Program-made: the position numbers and the translations under genes
Notes under the pieces: model-generated
Database searches by the model: none
What the model was told of the DNA's origin: nothing
What the model saw: only the letters and a program-made list of their open reading frames with translations
Part shown: piece by piece, positions 1 through 11,100 of the stretch
Layout of the letters: each line of letters begins with the position of its first letter
Numbering within the stretch: position 1 is the stretch's first letter
NCBI GenBank assembly: GCA_032622095.1
Contig: CP136061.1
Coordinates: forward strand, 37,701,797 to 37,765,796
Source of the DNA: Siphonodentalium dalli
Lineage: Eukaryota; Mollusca; Scaphopoda; Gadilida; Siphonodentaliidae
Direction of reading: 5' to 3'
DNA: 64,000 nucleotides

Positions 1-265
1 CATCAAAGGGAGTAACTTTAACCCGGATTCCGGATCCGGATTTGGCGGAAAAAGTTTTTTTTCCCGGATTCCGGATCCGGATCCGACCCACTTTTTTAAA
101 TTGCTTTAAATCACTATTATGTGACATTTTCGCATTATATCACCGTTGTATGTGACATTATCAGCTAAATAGAGGTCCTAGCCACGAATCCGGGCTTCCC
201 ATGGTTGCAAACAGACGACTGGCTCATACAAGTGAATCCGGATTGTTCTCGCTTGTTAATCCCGG
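1..265 (+). repeat. Dispersed repeat with CCGGATCCGG motifs, copy 1
   Basis: This block matches, in inverted orientation, two pieces of 52585-53767. Bases 1-150 correspond to about 53610-53767 and bases 152-265 to about 52585-52690, at roughly 90-95% identity by eye. Here the two pieces are contiguous; in the other copy about 920 bp separates them. The left end contains repeated CCGGATTCCGGATCCGG words. The element may continue beyond the window edge. I recognise no coding capacity. Confidence 0.8.
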
Positions 266-282
266 ACTGGGTCATTTGTATC

Positions 283-700
<418 letters not shown>

Positions 701-739
701 GTTTATTCGTTAGCTCCTGGTCATTCGAAATGCCATTCG

Positions 740-1487
740 AACGGCGGCGCGTGTGCATACATGTCGTCTTGATTCAGTTCCGGAACGCAAATCCGGGTTA
801 TTCTTGATCGATAATCTAAAACTCGGGTCTGTGTGTCTCTCTCTCTCTCTCCGCCACTCTCTCTCTCCCTCTGTCTGTCTGTATGTCTGTTACTCACTCC
901 CCGTCTCCCTCTCTCCAATTCGTTCATTAACCCCCGATCTTTCAGAATGCAGGTGTACGAACAGATCGCCTTGGTTCAGTTCCGGGAAGCAACTCCGGGT
1001 TATTACCGATTGATAATCTTGGATTCGTGTCATCTAATGTCAAGGTACTTATTGTTGAACATAGCATATTGGGGTGAGCTCGTTGCTCTCTCTCTCTCCC
1101 TCTCTCTCTCTCTCTCCCGACTCCTCTGTCTCTCACTCAAACTGTCTGTCTGTCTCCCCCTATTTCTCTCTCTCTGTCTCTCTATCTCTCTCTTTCTCTA
1201 TCTCATTCTCTCTCTCTCGTTCTTTCGTGAGTCGACCCCTGTACATACAAATCGACTTGGTTCAATTCCGGGAATCGAATCCGACTTATTCTTGATAGAT
1301 AATCTGGAACTCGTGTCTATGTCCCTCCCTCTCTCCCACTCTCTCTCACTTTCCCATTCTCTCACTCTATGTCTGTCTCCCTCGGTCCAATCGACTTGGT
1401 TCAAATCCGGGAATCGAATCCGGGTTATTCTCGATTGATAATATGGACTCCTGTCTCTCTCTCTCTCTCTTTCCCACTCTATCTCCC

Positions 1488-1524
<37 letters not shown>
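740..1524 (+). repeat. Tandem units with CT-rich tails and a GGTTCAAATCC-like motif
   Basis: Four diverged copies of a roughly 75-bp unit lie near 757-835, 952-1040, 1240-1320 and 1386-1450. Each reads like 'cgacttggttcaattccggg' followed by 'ttattcttgatagataatct', and most run into a CT-rich tract. The 'ggttcaaatcc' word resembles the tRNA B box, so a SINE-like origin is possible, but there is no tRNA fold or clear A box. A (TGTC)n run at 1490-1522 closes the region. Confidence 0.75.
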
Positions 1525-1525
<1 letters not shown>

Positions 1526-2185
1526 CCAAATAAGAAGTGCTTCAAAATTATCCTGTCTCGGTCTGTCCCAGACCTTTCTACTGGGACAGGAAAATATCAA
1601 AGGTAAATATTATTTTTAATATGAAAAGATTAGAAATTGGTTTGTCTCGGCCTGTACCAATCAAATCAGTTTGTCCCATGGTTCCCAAATAAGAAGTGAT
1701 TCAAAATTATCCTATCTCGGTCTGTCCCAGACCTGTTTACTGGGACAGGAAAATATCAAAGTTAAATAATATTTTTAATATGAAAAGATTAGAACTTGGT
1801 TTGTCTCGGCCTGTACCAGTCAAATTAGTTTGTCCCATGGTTCCCAAATAAGTAGTGCTTCAAAATTACCCTGTCTCGGTCTGTTCCAGACCTTTCTACT
1901 GGGACAGGAAAATATCAAAGATAAATAATATTTTTAATATGAAAAGATTCGAAATTGGTTTGTCGCGGCCTGTACCAGTCAAATCAGTTTGTCCCATGGT
2001 TCCCAAATAAGAACTGCTTGAAAATTAATCTGTCGCAGTCAGAAAAAAAAACATCGAGTAGTTTTGCTCAGAAAACAGGGACCAAACTGAATCTACTGGG
2101 ACAGGAGCGAGACAGACTATGTACTATATTTTGTTCTGTCTCACCTTGTCCCAGGACTTATCACTGGGACAAAAAGTTGGCCACG
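1525..2185 (+). repeat. 159-bp tandem satellite, about four units, each with a hairpin
   Basis: 'cccaaataag' recurs at 1525, 1684, 1843 and 2002, an exact 159-bp period. Each unit carries TGTCCCAG and CTGGGACA eight-base arms separated by nine bases (1564-1588 in the first unit). The last part (2040-2185) is a diverged partial unit that still has 'ctactgggacagg' and 'tgtcccagg' words. No gene is visible. Confidence 0.93.
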
Positions 2186-2262
2186 TTTCTTGCCATATAT
2201 GCATATTTTGGCTGAGTTGGCAGCTTTTTAGAATTACTGAAGATATTAGGCAGACGGTATGC

Positions 2263-2373
2263 GGCTTATACGGACCCTGGCTCTTACGGACCCTGGCTCT
2301 TACGGACCCTGGCTTTTACGGACCACCGGCTGATACGGACCCTGGCTTATACGGACCCCGGCTCATACGGACC
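2263..2373 (+). repeat. 16-bp minisatellite (GGCTTATACGGACCCT), seven units
   Basis: Units such as 'gctcttacggaccctg' repeat about seven times with single-base changes. Sixteen is not a multiple of three, so the reading frame rotates and the array is not expected to code. Confidence 0.93.
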
Positions 2374-2389
2374 TCAATTAAATTATGCA

Positions 2390-2575
2390 ATTTGCAAACT
2401 TATATTTATGAATTTAATATATTATTATGATTGTCTTTTCACACATGTATCTGTATTAATTGAGAATTTATGTGATTTTTTTGGTGATTTTCAAACTTAT
2501 ATTTATGAATTTAACCGATTTTTTTCGGTGATTTTCAAACTTATATTTATGAATTTAATATATAGGCAGACAGGG
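2390..2575 (+). repeat. Three spaced copies of CAAACTTATATTTATGAATT
   Basis: The word recurs at about 2395, 2491 and 2536, followed by 'taa'. The last two copies share the preceding 'tcggtgattttcaaactt' context, giving a 45-bp short tandem. The sequence is very AT-rich. Confidence 0.8.
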
Positions 2576-2940
2576 AAACTGAAATTTGCAAGTTGTCGGT
2601 ACGATATCTCGACTTCCCTTCGTTTAATACTATCGAATTATACAGCCAAAGAATGGAAATTTCATGGTAAATAAGACACAGTGAGATATATTGTAACTGA
2701 GATGAACGATTTAGAGAATCTATGAGGAATATGATAGATGGTGTGGTTTTTCCAAAAATCGGATTTTTGAACATTGTCACTAGCATAGTGTATATATTGG
2801 TTTAGCTGGTATTTTCCCCAGGGGCCTGTGAACAAAACCTCATATTAATAGGCGCGTTGATCCGATCTAATTATTTTCTGGTAAAGAAAACGTACAAATT
2901 GTGTTTTTTTTTGTCAGATCGGATGGGTGTGAGGTATTGG

Positions 2941-2971
<31 letters not shown>

Positions 2972-3259
2972 CTTACAAATGTATTAAATGATCGTTTTAT
3001 AAGTCATGTCTCCATTCTTTTGGATCATATATACAACTCTACGCTCAAGTACTATATAAACGGTTATATATGGTCATTTCCCATGACCATATTTGGCAGC
3101 CATTTTCATTGTGTGTATGTCTTCGCTGGGAGTAAATTGTGTGAGGTTTCATTAAGGAACCGAACACGAATATTTGAGATTGGGGTTCTATATATTGGGA
3201 CAGTCATATAGTTTGAATCAAGTTATGGGAATATAATGGGGCATGTGTAGTTATGTCAC
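2576..3259. other. No gene recognised; CA/TA microsatellite at 2938-2975
   Basis: A CACACA then TATATA microsatellite occupies 2938-2975. At 2806-2830 'ttttccccaggggcctgtga' matches one arm of the foldback at 54252-54354. No convincing coding sequence is present. Confidence 0.7.
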
Positions 3260-3646
3260 ATGGGGTCGTATTTATGTTACCATCCGGATATTGATAGAAT
3301 GGACAAATTCCACCCAAAAACGGTCAGAAAAGTTCCAAACTGGTACTTAACCGGGCATATATCATATATCACAATTCGGCATTTAATTCACAAAATTCTG
3401 CCAAATGATATTCAAATTATCATTGGAGCAACAAACGGTTTCTATACTGCGACGATTTTCGTTTATAGTACGAACAAACAGTATAAATTATATAGTAATG
3501 GTGTGTTCACCTGGCGGGAAAGAAAATATCAGGTATACGCCCCATGTGACTTACTTGACCAATGCAAAACAATAATACAGGAAAATACCCGATGGAGGCA
3601 GTGCACTGATATGTTGTCGCCTGTTGGTGATATTAGTTCACCATGA
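3260..3646 (+). CDS. Unrecognised 128-aa open frame, doubtful
   Basis: An uninterrupted frame begins at ATG 3260, with an in-frame stop 12 bases upstream. I recognise no domain. It has an aromatic-rich middle and a Cys-containing, charged C-terminal third. In AT-rich DNA of this length, a few frames of about 128 codons are expected by chance, and there is no clear promoter, splice signal or poly(A) signal. It is listed only because it is one of the longest unexplained frames. Confidence 0.15.
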   Translation: MGSYLCYHPDIDRMDKFHPKTVRKVPNWYLTGHISYITIRHLIHKILPNDIQIIIGATNGFYTATIFVYSTNKQYKLYSNGVFTWRERKYQVYAPCDLLDQCKTIIQENTRWRQCTDMLSPVGDISSP

Positions 3647-3829
3647 TTGGTGGTTATCGGTATCCGTTAAATAATCTCAAAGGAATACGATGGTTCACGC
3701 ACTCGATTTATGATCAATATCACAGTATCGTCTGTTTCAACAACTGACTTTTAGATGAGTTGACATAATCGCTGAAGTATTATATGGATGTGTGTAGGGA
3801 CGTATATATATAGAGGATGTTCATGTTGG

Positions 3830-4290
3830 ATTTCCAACTGCAATCCCCCCTTGAACCAGGCCCAAATACCAAGATCGCATAATTAAATTTGCACCCCTCC
3901 CCTCGGCTTTGAATTTCCCACCTTTCCTCACATGCCTTATTTTTAACGTGAAATTTTGACTGAACACCGGGGAGGGGGGACCTCCAGGATATTTCAAGCC
4001 ACTATTTTGATCAAAAGTAATAGAAATAGAAATGTTGGTCTAAAACAACAAATTCCACATGCATTACTGGTTGGAAAATCAAACTACCAGAACAATCTCA
4101 ACTCATTGTTAGGTGTGAAATTTCCAACTAATATTTTGTTAGGTTTGAAATTTCCAACTAGTGAAAACTTTGACCATAGTGAGAGGGGGGTCCCATGTCC
4201 ACACATGCACCCCTGTATATTTGGTAATGTAATATACACCACAACCCCACGAACCAAGCCAAACCGACAACTCTAGAAAACTTCATATGT
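3830..4290 (+). repeat. GGAAATTTCCAAC dispersed repeat, copy 1
   Basis: From 4031 to about 4200 this matches the reverse complement of about 33650-33830. Shared words include 'gtgtgaaatttccaactaat', a diverged 'gaaaatcaaa' segment and 'gtgaaaactttgacca'. Related words recur through 33690-34400 and at 42010-42110. The palindrome-like GGAAATTTCC is the family hallmark. The open frame across it is incidental. Confidence 0.7.
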
Positions 4291-4883
4291 GGTCTATGTG
4301 GGGATGGGGTCATCCGATTGCCACAAAACCATAATAAGTTTTGTCATCCCACATATATATGCATGTACTTGAAATTATAACAGGCGAACCTATTTCCAAA
4401 TGATGTGACAATTTTATCATATATCGAAGGTTTCTATGCACGAGAGCCAGCAACGTGGCTTCATGTCGGTGGGTGCCTCATCCCACCCGACTACGGTAAT
4501 ATATGTTGAGTTGGAAATTTCATAATGTAATGAATTGCCAATATGGACTATTGGTTGTTTACCGGGCGCAATTAACTTGAACCACCACGACTAACACTGT
4601 TATGATTGAGCTCAATCAACGCTATCCAAAACCGCCGCGTTTGCACGAGCGTAATCTTTGCAGCAAGAAAATAACAGGGTGCAACTGTACCTGATATTTT
4701 CTTGCAGATGTTTTCTTGCAGCTTCATATGAACGCACCATAATGGTTACGTCAAAATCGGATTCGGTGGTGCATCTTTAAAAATATTGTCATGCCGAAAA
4801 TTTCTTTTATGATAAGTACCTATCAATATATCATACTATTTCCATGCGCTTATTGTGTATAGATGGTTAGAAATAAATCGATC
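4291..4883. other. No feature recognised
   Basis: This is unique-looking AT-rich sequence between a dispersed repeat and the retrotransposon. Two 'ttttcttgcag' words at about 4698 and 4711 resemble splice acceptors, but no coding frame follows. Confidence 0.6.
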
Positions 4884-5130
4884 AAAACTTGTTCCGGTTA
4901 GATGTTATAACAGTCAGCAGGTTTTACGAAATCGTTTAAGAAAATTCAAATTTTCACCCAATAGAAGAAACACAAAACTATGATTGCAGAAGAAGAAGAA
5001 TATATCGATGTTTGAACACAATATGAAACGGTATATTGAACTTTTTTTCAATGATTTAGTTGGAAATTTGAAGATATTATGTTGATGAATTTCTGCTGAC
5101 GTAGCCGCCCTGTGGCAGCCATTTTGAAAG

Positions 5131-6171
5131 TTGATCGGGCCAAATATAAACAAACAGTTTTTCGGCATCAAACCCTCCATTAGTTCAATGAGGAAGCGCA
5201 AGAATCAGAAAAAGCACAATAAGGGAGATTCGGATGACCAAAGAAATTCCACTTTAGAAAGTGAGGACAGTATAAATCCGTCACCCAAAAAACAGCTCAC
5301 GATGGAAAATTTCATGTCAAAACCAGGCCAAGAACCACCCTCGCCTATTCTTGGAAACATCCCCGAGCAATTAACAGAACTCATAAAACGTGTAGATAGT
5401 CTGACAGAAGCATCTCAGAAAAATCATGATAAATATTCGACAGAACAGAAGACACATCTTTCTGAATTCGGTAAGATGATAAGTCAATTCAAAACTGAAA
5501 TTGTGAAATCCTTTAACGATAAATTACAAGTACTAGAGAATCGAATAACAATTCTTGAAACTGAAAAATTTAAAATGATAAAAGAAACAAAAGAAAAACA
5601 AGAGAAATGGAACGAAGAACACGAACTCCTAAAACAATCATTAAATGACATTGAACAACAAGGACGGAAAGACAGTGTCCGAATCTTTGGAATTCCTGAG
5701 GCTAAAGATAGGGAGACACGTCACGATTGTGCAAATAAAGTGATGCAAATTTTCAACGATAAATTAAAGCTAAATATGTTTCGTGGAGACATTTCAATAG
5801 CCCACCGAGTTGGGAAAAAACATACAAACAATCAAACCGAAATTATGGAGCTAAATGCAGATAGAAATGGGAACAATCAACAGGGTGCGAAATATAATAA
5901 ACCTCGCCCCATCCTTGTAAAGTTCTATGCCAGAGAACCAAAACTTCTTGTTATTGAAGCCAGAAAGCAGCTGAAAAATACAGGCTACTCCATTATCGAG
6001 GATGCAACCTATACTAACTATCAGCTGCTGAGAACAGCATACAAATCTGATAACATTATGAACTCATGGATAACCAATGGCAAACTGTATGCCAAGAAGA
6101 TTAATGGTGACATTGTGAGATTTCAAACAGCATTGGACCTTGAGAACATAATCAAGGGTCAAACAGGTTAA
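5131..6171 (+). CDS. ORF1 protein of L1/Tx1-like retrotransposon
   Basis: A 346-aa nucleic-acid-binding chaperone that coats the element RNA. Residues 20-60 are basic and polar. Residues about 80-177 are heptad-rich and charged, consistent with a trimerising coiled coil. Residues 179-190 (RKDSVRIFGIPE) and 259-268 (RPILVKFYAR) are the two conserved strands of the L1 ORF1 RRM, with the 'IAHRVG' segment (222-227) between them. The last 70 residues match the usual C-terminal domain. The first ATG (5131) gives 19 extra residues; Met20 at 5188, directly before MRKRKNQKK, is an equally good start. No CCHC knuckle is seen. The stop is 2015 bp before ORF2, far more than is usual for L1-group elements. 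Confidence 0.9.
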   Translation: MIGPNINKQFFGIKPSISSMRKRKNQKKHNKGDSDDQRNSTLESEDSINPSPKKQLTMENFMSKPGQEPPSPILGNIPEQLTELIKRVDSLTEASQKNHDKYSTEQKTHLSEFGKMISQFKTEIVKSFNDKLQVLENRITILETEKFKMIKETKEKQEKWNEEHELLKQSLNDIEQQGRKDSVRIFGIPEAKDRETRHDCANKVMQIFNDKLKLNMFRGDISIAHRVGKKHTNNQTEIMELNADRNGNNQQGAKYNKPRPILVKFYAREPKLLVIEARKQLKNTGYSIIEDATYTNYQLLRTAYKSDNIMNSWITNGKLYAKKINGDIVRFQTALDLENIIKGQTG

Positions 6172-8186
6172 TTTGCAAAACTACAGGGGTTGTCTAATTT
6201 TGTTCATGAAAATATGAATTGTCATTAGGTTGGAAAGTCTCTAGTAATATAATAATGCTTCATGTAAACATTCCAAGTACATCATGTAAATATTCAGTCT
6301 ATTTTAAAAATGATGATACTGGCTGTCACTCTACCAAATTCGAATGGGGGTTCCCAGGCTGATCTCAGGAGCAATAGCTGAATAATGGCATACAAGTACT
6401 GTCAGTCTGCATCATAAACAGCTTTTTCTCCAGGGATTTGCATGGGCATCCAAATTCGAGATTTACTACTCGACTCATCCCTCTATAATCTCTGAATGGA
6501 CTAACTTACTATTTCGCAAAGACATTTTCATAACAATTGAATCTGAGCAGACCTTTGAGAAATTTGTTGTATGACAAACAAGTCAAATTTAGAGCAGAAA
6601 TAGGTATCAATCAAGTGTTAAAACTGTTAAGGTGTAACTTTACATGAAATTTGTTTTGTGTTCCATGCAAAACATATAAATATGAACTGTCAGAGGATGG
6701 TGAACTTCATGTGCATTGTTATTGATTCATAAAAATGTACACTTTCTTTGTGCACCATGTAAATACTTGGGCTTTTTGTTGGGATAATTGTGTTTAATTA
6801 TAATTAGCATGTACAATGACATATTTATCAATGTGGCTTTATATATATAACTCGCCTAACCAGGGTGTCACGTGACAGGCTATAAATATGGATTGTCTTG
6901 CTGATCTCTGGAGCAAATGATGAAGAATGGGGTAATCTCAAAATACCATATCAAACTTTTGCTTCAGGGATCTGCATGGGAATGTGTACTCAGTACCTGC
7001 CACATGAACCTCCAATCGATTTGAATGGATTAAACTAATAATTATCTAATATATCACAATGGATAACGCAGATGACCAGATTATTGTGCAACTTATGTGA
7101 GAATGTTACCCAAAAATCATGCACATCTCGACCACACCGACAATAATGGTGTCAATGAAAGAGTATATATTTGAGTTGTCCAAAATTGCATACATGTGGA
7201 CACATACTAAGACTGGTACATTAAAATTCTGAGTTGCCAGATACAGTTATAGACATATTATGTATAGATATTCATTACTTGTCAACTCAAAACTTTGCAT
7301 TGACTGGCAATCTACAAGTTTCACTTTTCTTGTTTACATAGATGTTGAAATTACCTATATATGCTGATATGTGTATAGTCGGTTTGCCAAGCTCTTAATC
7401 AGTGTTAATATGAAAGACAAACTCACCACACATTGCAGAAAACTTAATGTCCATTTGGAATAATCCTGATATATAAGATTAAATTCCATAGAAATTGCAC
7501 TGATAATTTCCACATCCATTACGAAACAACACAGCGATATTATGGTCAACAAACAGACTAAACACGAGGATTACGTGTGGTCAGTGAAATTTCCTTTGAA
7601 CTGCTTGGCCGCAAAATGGGTCAACTATCTTGGTCTGACATCACTTATTAGGGTCAATAGCATTACATGTCACGTGTTGTACATAGGAATTTCAGCAATT
7701 ATCGATTTTTGGTGAGTTACAAAACAAGGCCGAGTTGTTTTTACACAATCGACATATGTCTGTTCACTTGTTCGTTTGTCTATCTGTCTTCACATCGTTA
7801 CTCATTTAATGTGCAAAAATATATTTGTGTACAAATACACAAATACAGAATAGGGAACATACTTATACGATGTACTACTTAAATGATTAACCGACTGCTT
7901 ATATGTTGGCATGCCACACCAGGGTGGCCTCGGCACATCGAGGCACGATGATAACCGAACACCGGAATACAGAAATGATATTTGTATCGATCATCTTTAT
8001 TATTATTATATGTATGTGTTTTTCTTTCAGCATGGTATGTAAGGAGAGTGTGAGTGCAAGTGACATTGGTTATTTTTTACACGTTTCGGTATACTCCTGT
8101 ATAACTTCCACATTACGAATTTCAGTTGAAGTATTTTCCGCCCTTGGTGGTCGATCGGTCGGACGTCTGCGTACTAACGTCTGCTC
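6172..8186 (+). other. Long inter-ORF segment with a degenerate internal duplication of about 540 bp
   Basis: No coding sequence is recognised in 2 kb between ORF1 and ORF2. Two diverged blocks about 540 bp apart share words: 'gctgatctcaggagcaa' (6359) with 'gctgatctctggagcaa' (6900), and 'cagggatttgcatgggca' (6433) with 'cagggatctgcatgggaa' (6964). The segment might be an inserted unrelated repeat, a degenerate third ORF, or a native spacer. No target duplication or terminal repeat was found to decide. Confidence 0.6.
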
Positions 8187-11100
8187 ATGTCTGTAAAAAT
8201 TATTTCTTCAAACTGTCGAGGGCTGAACGAAACTACTAAGCGTCGCGATGTTTTTCGACACTTGAAAGATTTGAAACCGTCTATCGTATGTCTACAAGAC
8301 ACACATTTTACAAAAGATATGGAAAAAATTATTTCAGCCGAATGGGGCTCCAAAACAGAAATAGCATCTTTTAAATCAAATTCTCGTGGAGTAGCAATTC
8401 TGTTCAATACAAATTTAGATTTCCACATACACGAATCTCTGAAAGATACTGGCGGAAATTATATCATCTTGGATATCACCATTGAAAATGTGAGAATTAG
8501 TTTGGCTAATATTTATGGGCCAAATAACGATAACCCAGAATTTTACCATAACCTGCAAAAAGCAATTACTAAAATAGGCAATACTCAAATCGTAATATGT
8601 GGTGATTGGAATTTGGTTCAAAATCAAACGTCCGATACTTTTAACTATAAACATACAAACAGTCCACGCGCACAAGAGGCGGTGCATAGTCTTGTCGATA
8701 GGCTCGAACTAATTGATGTATGGAGATCCAATAATAAAGAACTTAAGCGTTTCACTTGGAGAAGAAAGTCACCTATAAAAATGGCGAGGCTGGACTATTT
8801 CCTCGTATCAGATGATATTTTAAGCCTAATTGGAGAGAAACCAAACATACTGCCGGGATATAGATCCGATCACTCGATTATAACATTATCACTAACATTA
8901 AATACTCACCAGAAGGGTCACGGTTTTTGGAAATTTAATCTTTCACTTCTACGAGACAAAACATATATCGATATGATGAATGAGCTCATTGAAACCAATA
9001 AGATTCGATACAACTACACTACAGACGAATTAGATAGTTCCCCTCATCATACTTGTAAATGTGATATCAGCAAAAGACTTTTTCTAGATTCACTTTTATT
9101 GGATATAAGAGGGGCTACCATTGCTTACTCTTCAAACAGAAAACGAGATCGTAAATCAAAAGAAGAATCTCTACAGAAAGCTAAATATGATCTTACCGAA
9201 TTGGTTGATAGGAATGGGTCGGACATTGAACAGAAGGTGAAACTTCTGGATGAGATACAAAAAGTCGATAACGAGTTAATGGATATGAGAAAGGAAGCTA
9301 CAATGGGTGCAATGATAAGATCTAGAGCAAAATGGATCGAGGATGGCGAAAAACCAACAAAATATTTCTTAAATTTGGAAAAGCGTAATTATATATCCAA
9401 AACCCTGACCAATCTGATAGACTCAAATGGGAAATTATTAACCTACCAAAATGACATTATTAAAGAAGCTCGTAACTTTTATCAAACTTTATACGCTTCA
9501 AAATGCACTACTCAATCCGAGACACATTTTGCCACTTTCGACAATAACGTTTTGAAACTAAATAAAGATATTTCAGATAGTATAGAAGGGCCAATCACCA
9601 TACATGAACTGTCTGCAGTATTAAAACAAACAAAGAATGGTAAGACATGTGGATTGGATGGATTTCCGTATGAATTTTGGAAATTTTTCTGGCGAAAGCT
9701 TGGGCCTATTTTATGTGAATCACTCAATGAGTCCTATAAATCAGGAGAGCTCTCCATTACACAAAAACAAGGAATTATAACTCTTCTCCCCAAAAAAGAC
9801 AAAGACAGACATCTTCTAAAAAATTGGAGACCGATTACCTTATTGAACAGCTCATATAAGCTGGCATCTGCATGTATAGCTCAGCGGATGAAACAAGTTC
9901 TCCCCCATATCATTAACGAGGACCAAACGGGTTTCTTGAAGGGCCGATACATAGGAGACAATACACGACTGATTTATGATCTTATATACCAAACTAACTT
10001 GAAGAAAATTCCTGGCCTCTTACTACTTTTAGATTTTGAGAAAGCATTTGACTCTGTATCGTGGAAATTCATGCACAAATGTCTTGAATTTTTCAACTTT
10101 GGAGAAACGATAAAAAAATGGATTTCAATATTTTATACGAATATTAACTCTTCCTTACTCATAAATGGGCACATATCACAATGTTTCACACTAGGTCGAG
10201 GCTGTCGGCAGGGCGATCCTATATCTCCGTACATTTTTTTGATTTGCGCAGAAATCCTAGGTCTCATGATTAGAAATAATAAAAAAATCAAAGGAATTAC
10301 CCTCGATGGTTTTGAATTTAAGTTAACGCAGTACGCAGACGACACGACACTTATTCTAGACGGTTCCGAAAGTAGTCTGAGTGAGGCTTATTCCACCCTA
10401 AATGCCTTTGCTAAAATATCGGGACTCAATCTCAATGCGAGTAAGTGTCAGGCGTCGTGGATTGGATCAATGGTGGGGCGGCAAGAAAATATATGTCCGG
10501 ACCTGCATCTCACATTTGCTGACTCATTTAATCTTCTTGGAATCAACTTTAATACTACTTTAAACAAAATGTCGATTAATTTTGAAAATAAGCTGAATGA
10601 AATTAAACGATTAACAGAAACATGGAATCATCGACTACTTACCCCATTTGGTCGTATAACAGTTATAAAATCCATCATTATCCCCAAATTAACTCACCTA
10701 TTCATCGCATTACCTAACCCCAACAACAATTTCATGACCAAACTCGAAAAAATACTATTCAATTTTCTCTGGAATTCCAAGCGGGACCGAGTAAAAAGAA
10801 AACTCGTCTGTCAAGACCACTCTCACGGTGGAATGAAAATGGTAGATGTAAACAATTTCCTCATGTCAATGAAAATAACTTGGGTGAGACGATTGTTATT
10901 GAAAAGTTCAAAATGGACACCCCTAACCGACCTTCCTATCACCAAAGACCACCTATTTCTGACATACAACCATGCTTTTCTAAAAAAAAAAGCTAATGTC
11001 GTGAACAATCCTTTCTGGCATGACGTACTACTGGCTTTTGCAAATATGTTAGAAAAAAATAAGAAACAAAATCGATTTCAGGCATGCACTGTTTGGAACA

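Noticed and set aside
1386-1440. tRNA gene suggested by GGTTCAAATCC
   Set aside because: No acceptor stem, D arm or anticodon arm can be folded around it; it is one unit of a tandem repeat.
3260-3646. Novel gene of 128 codons
   Set aside because: Kept only as a low-confidence entry; about as many frames of this length are expected by chance, and no supporting signal was seen.
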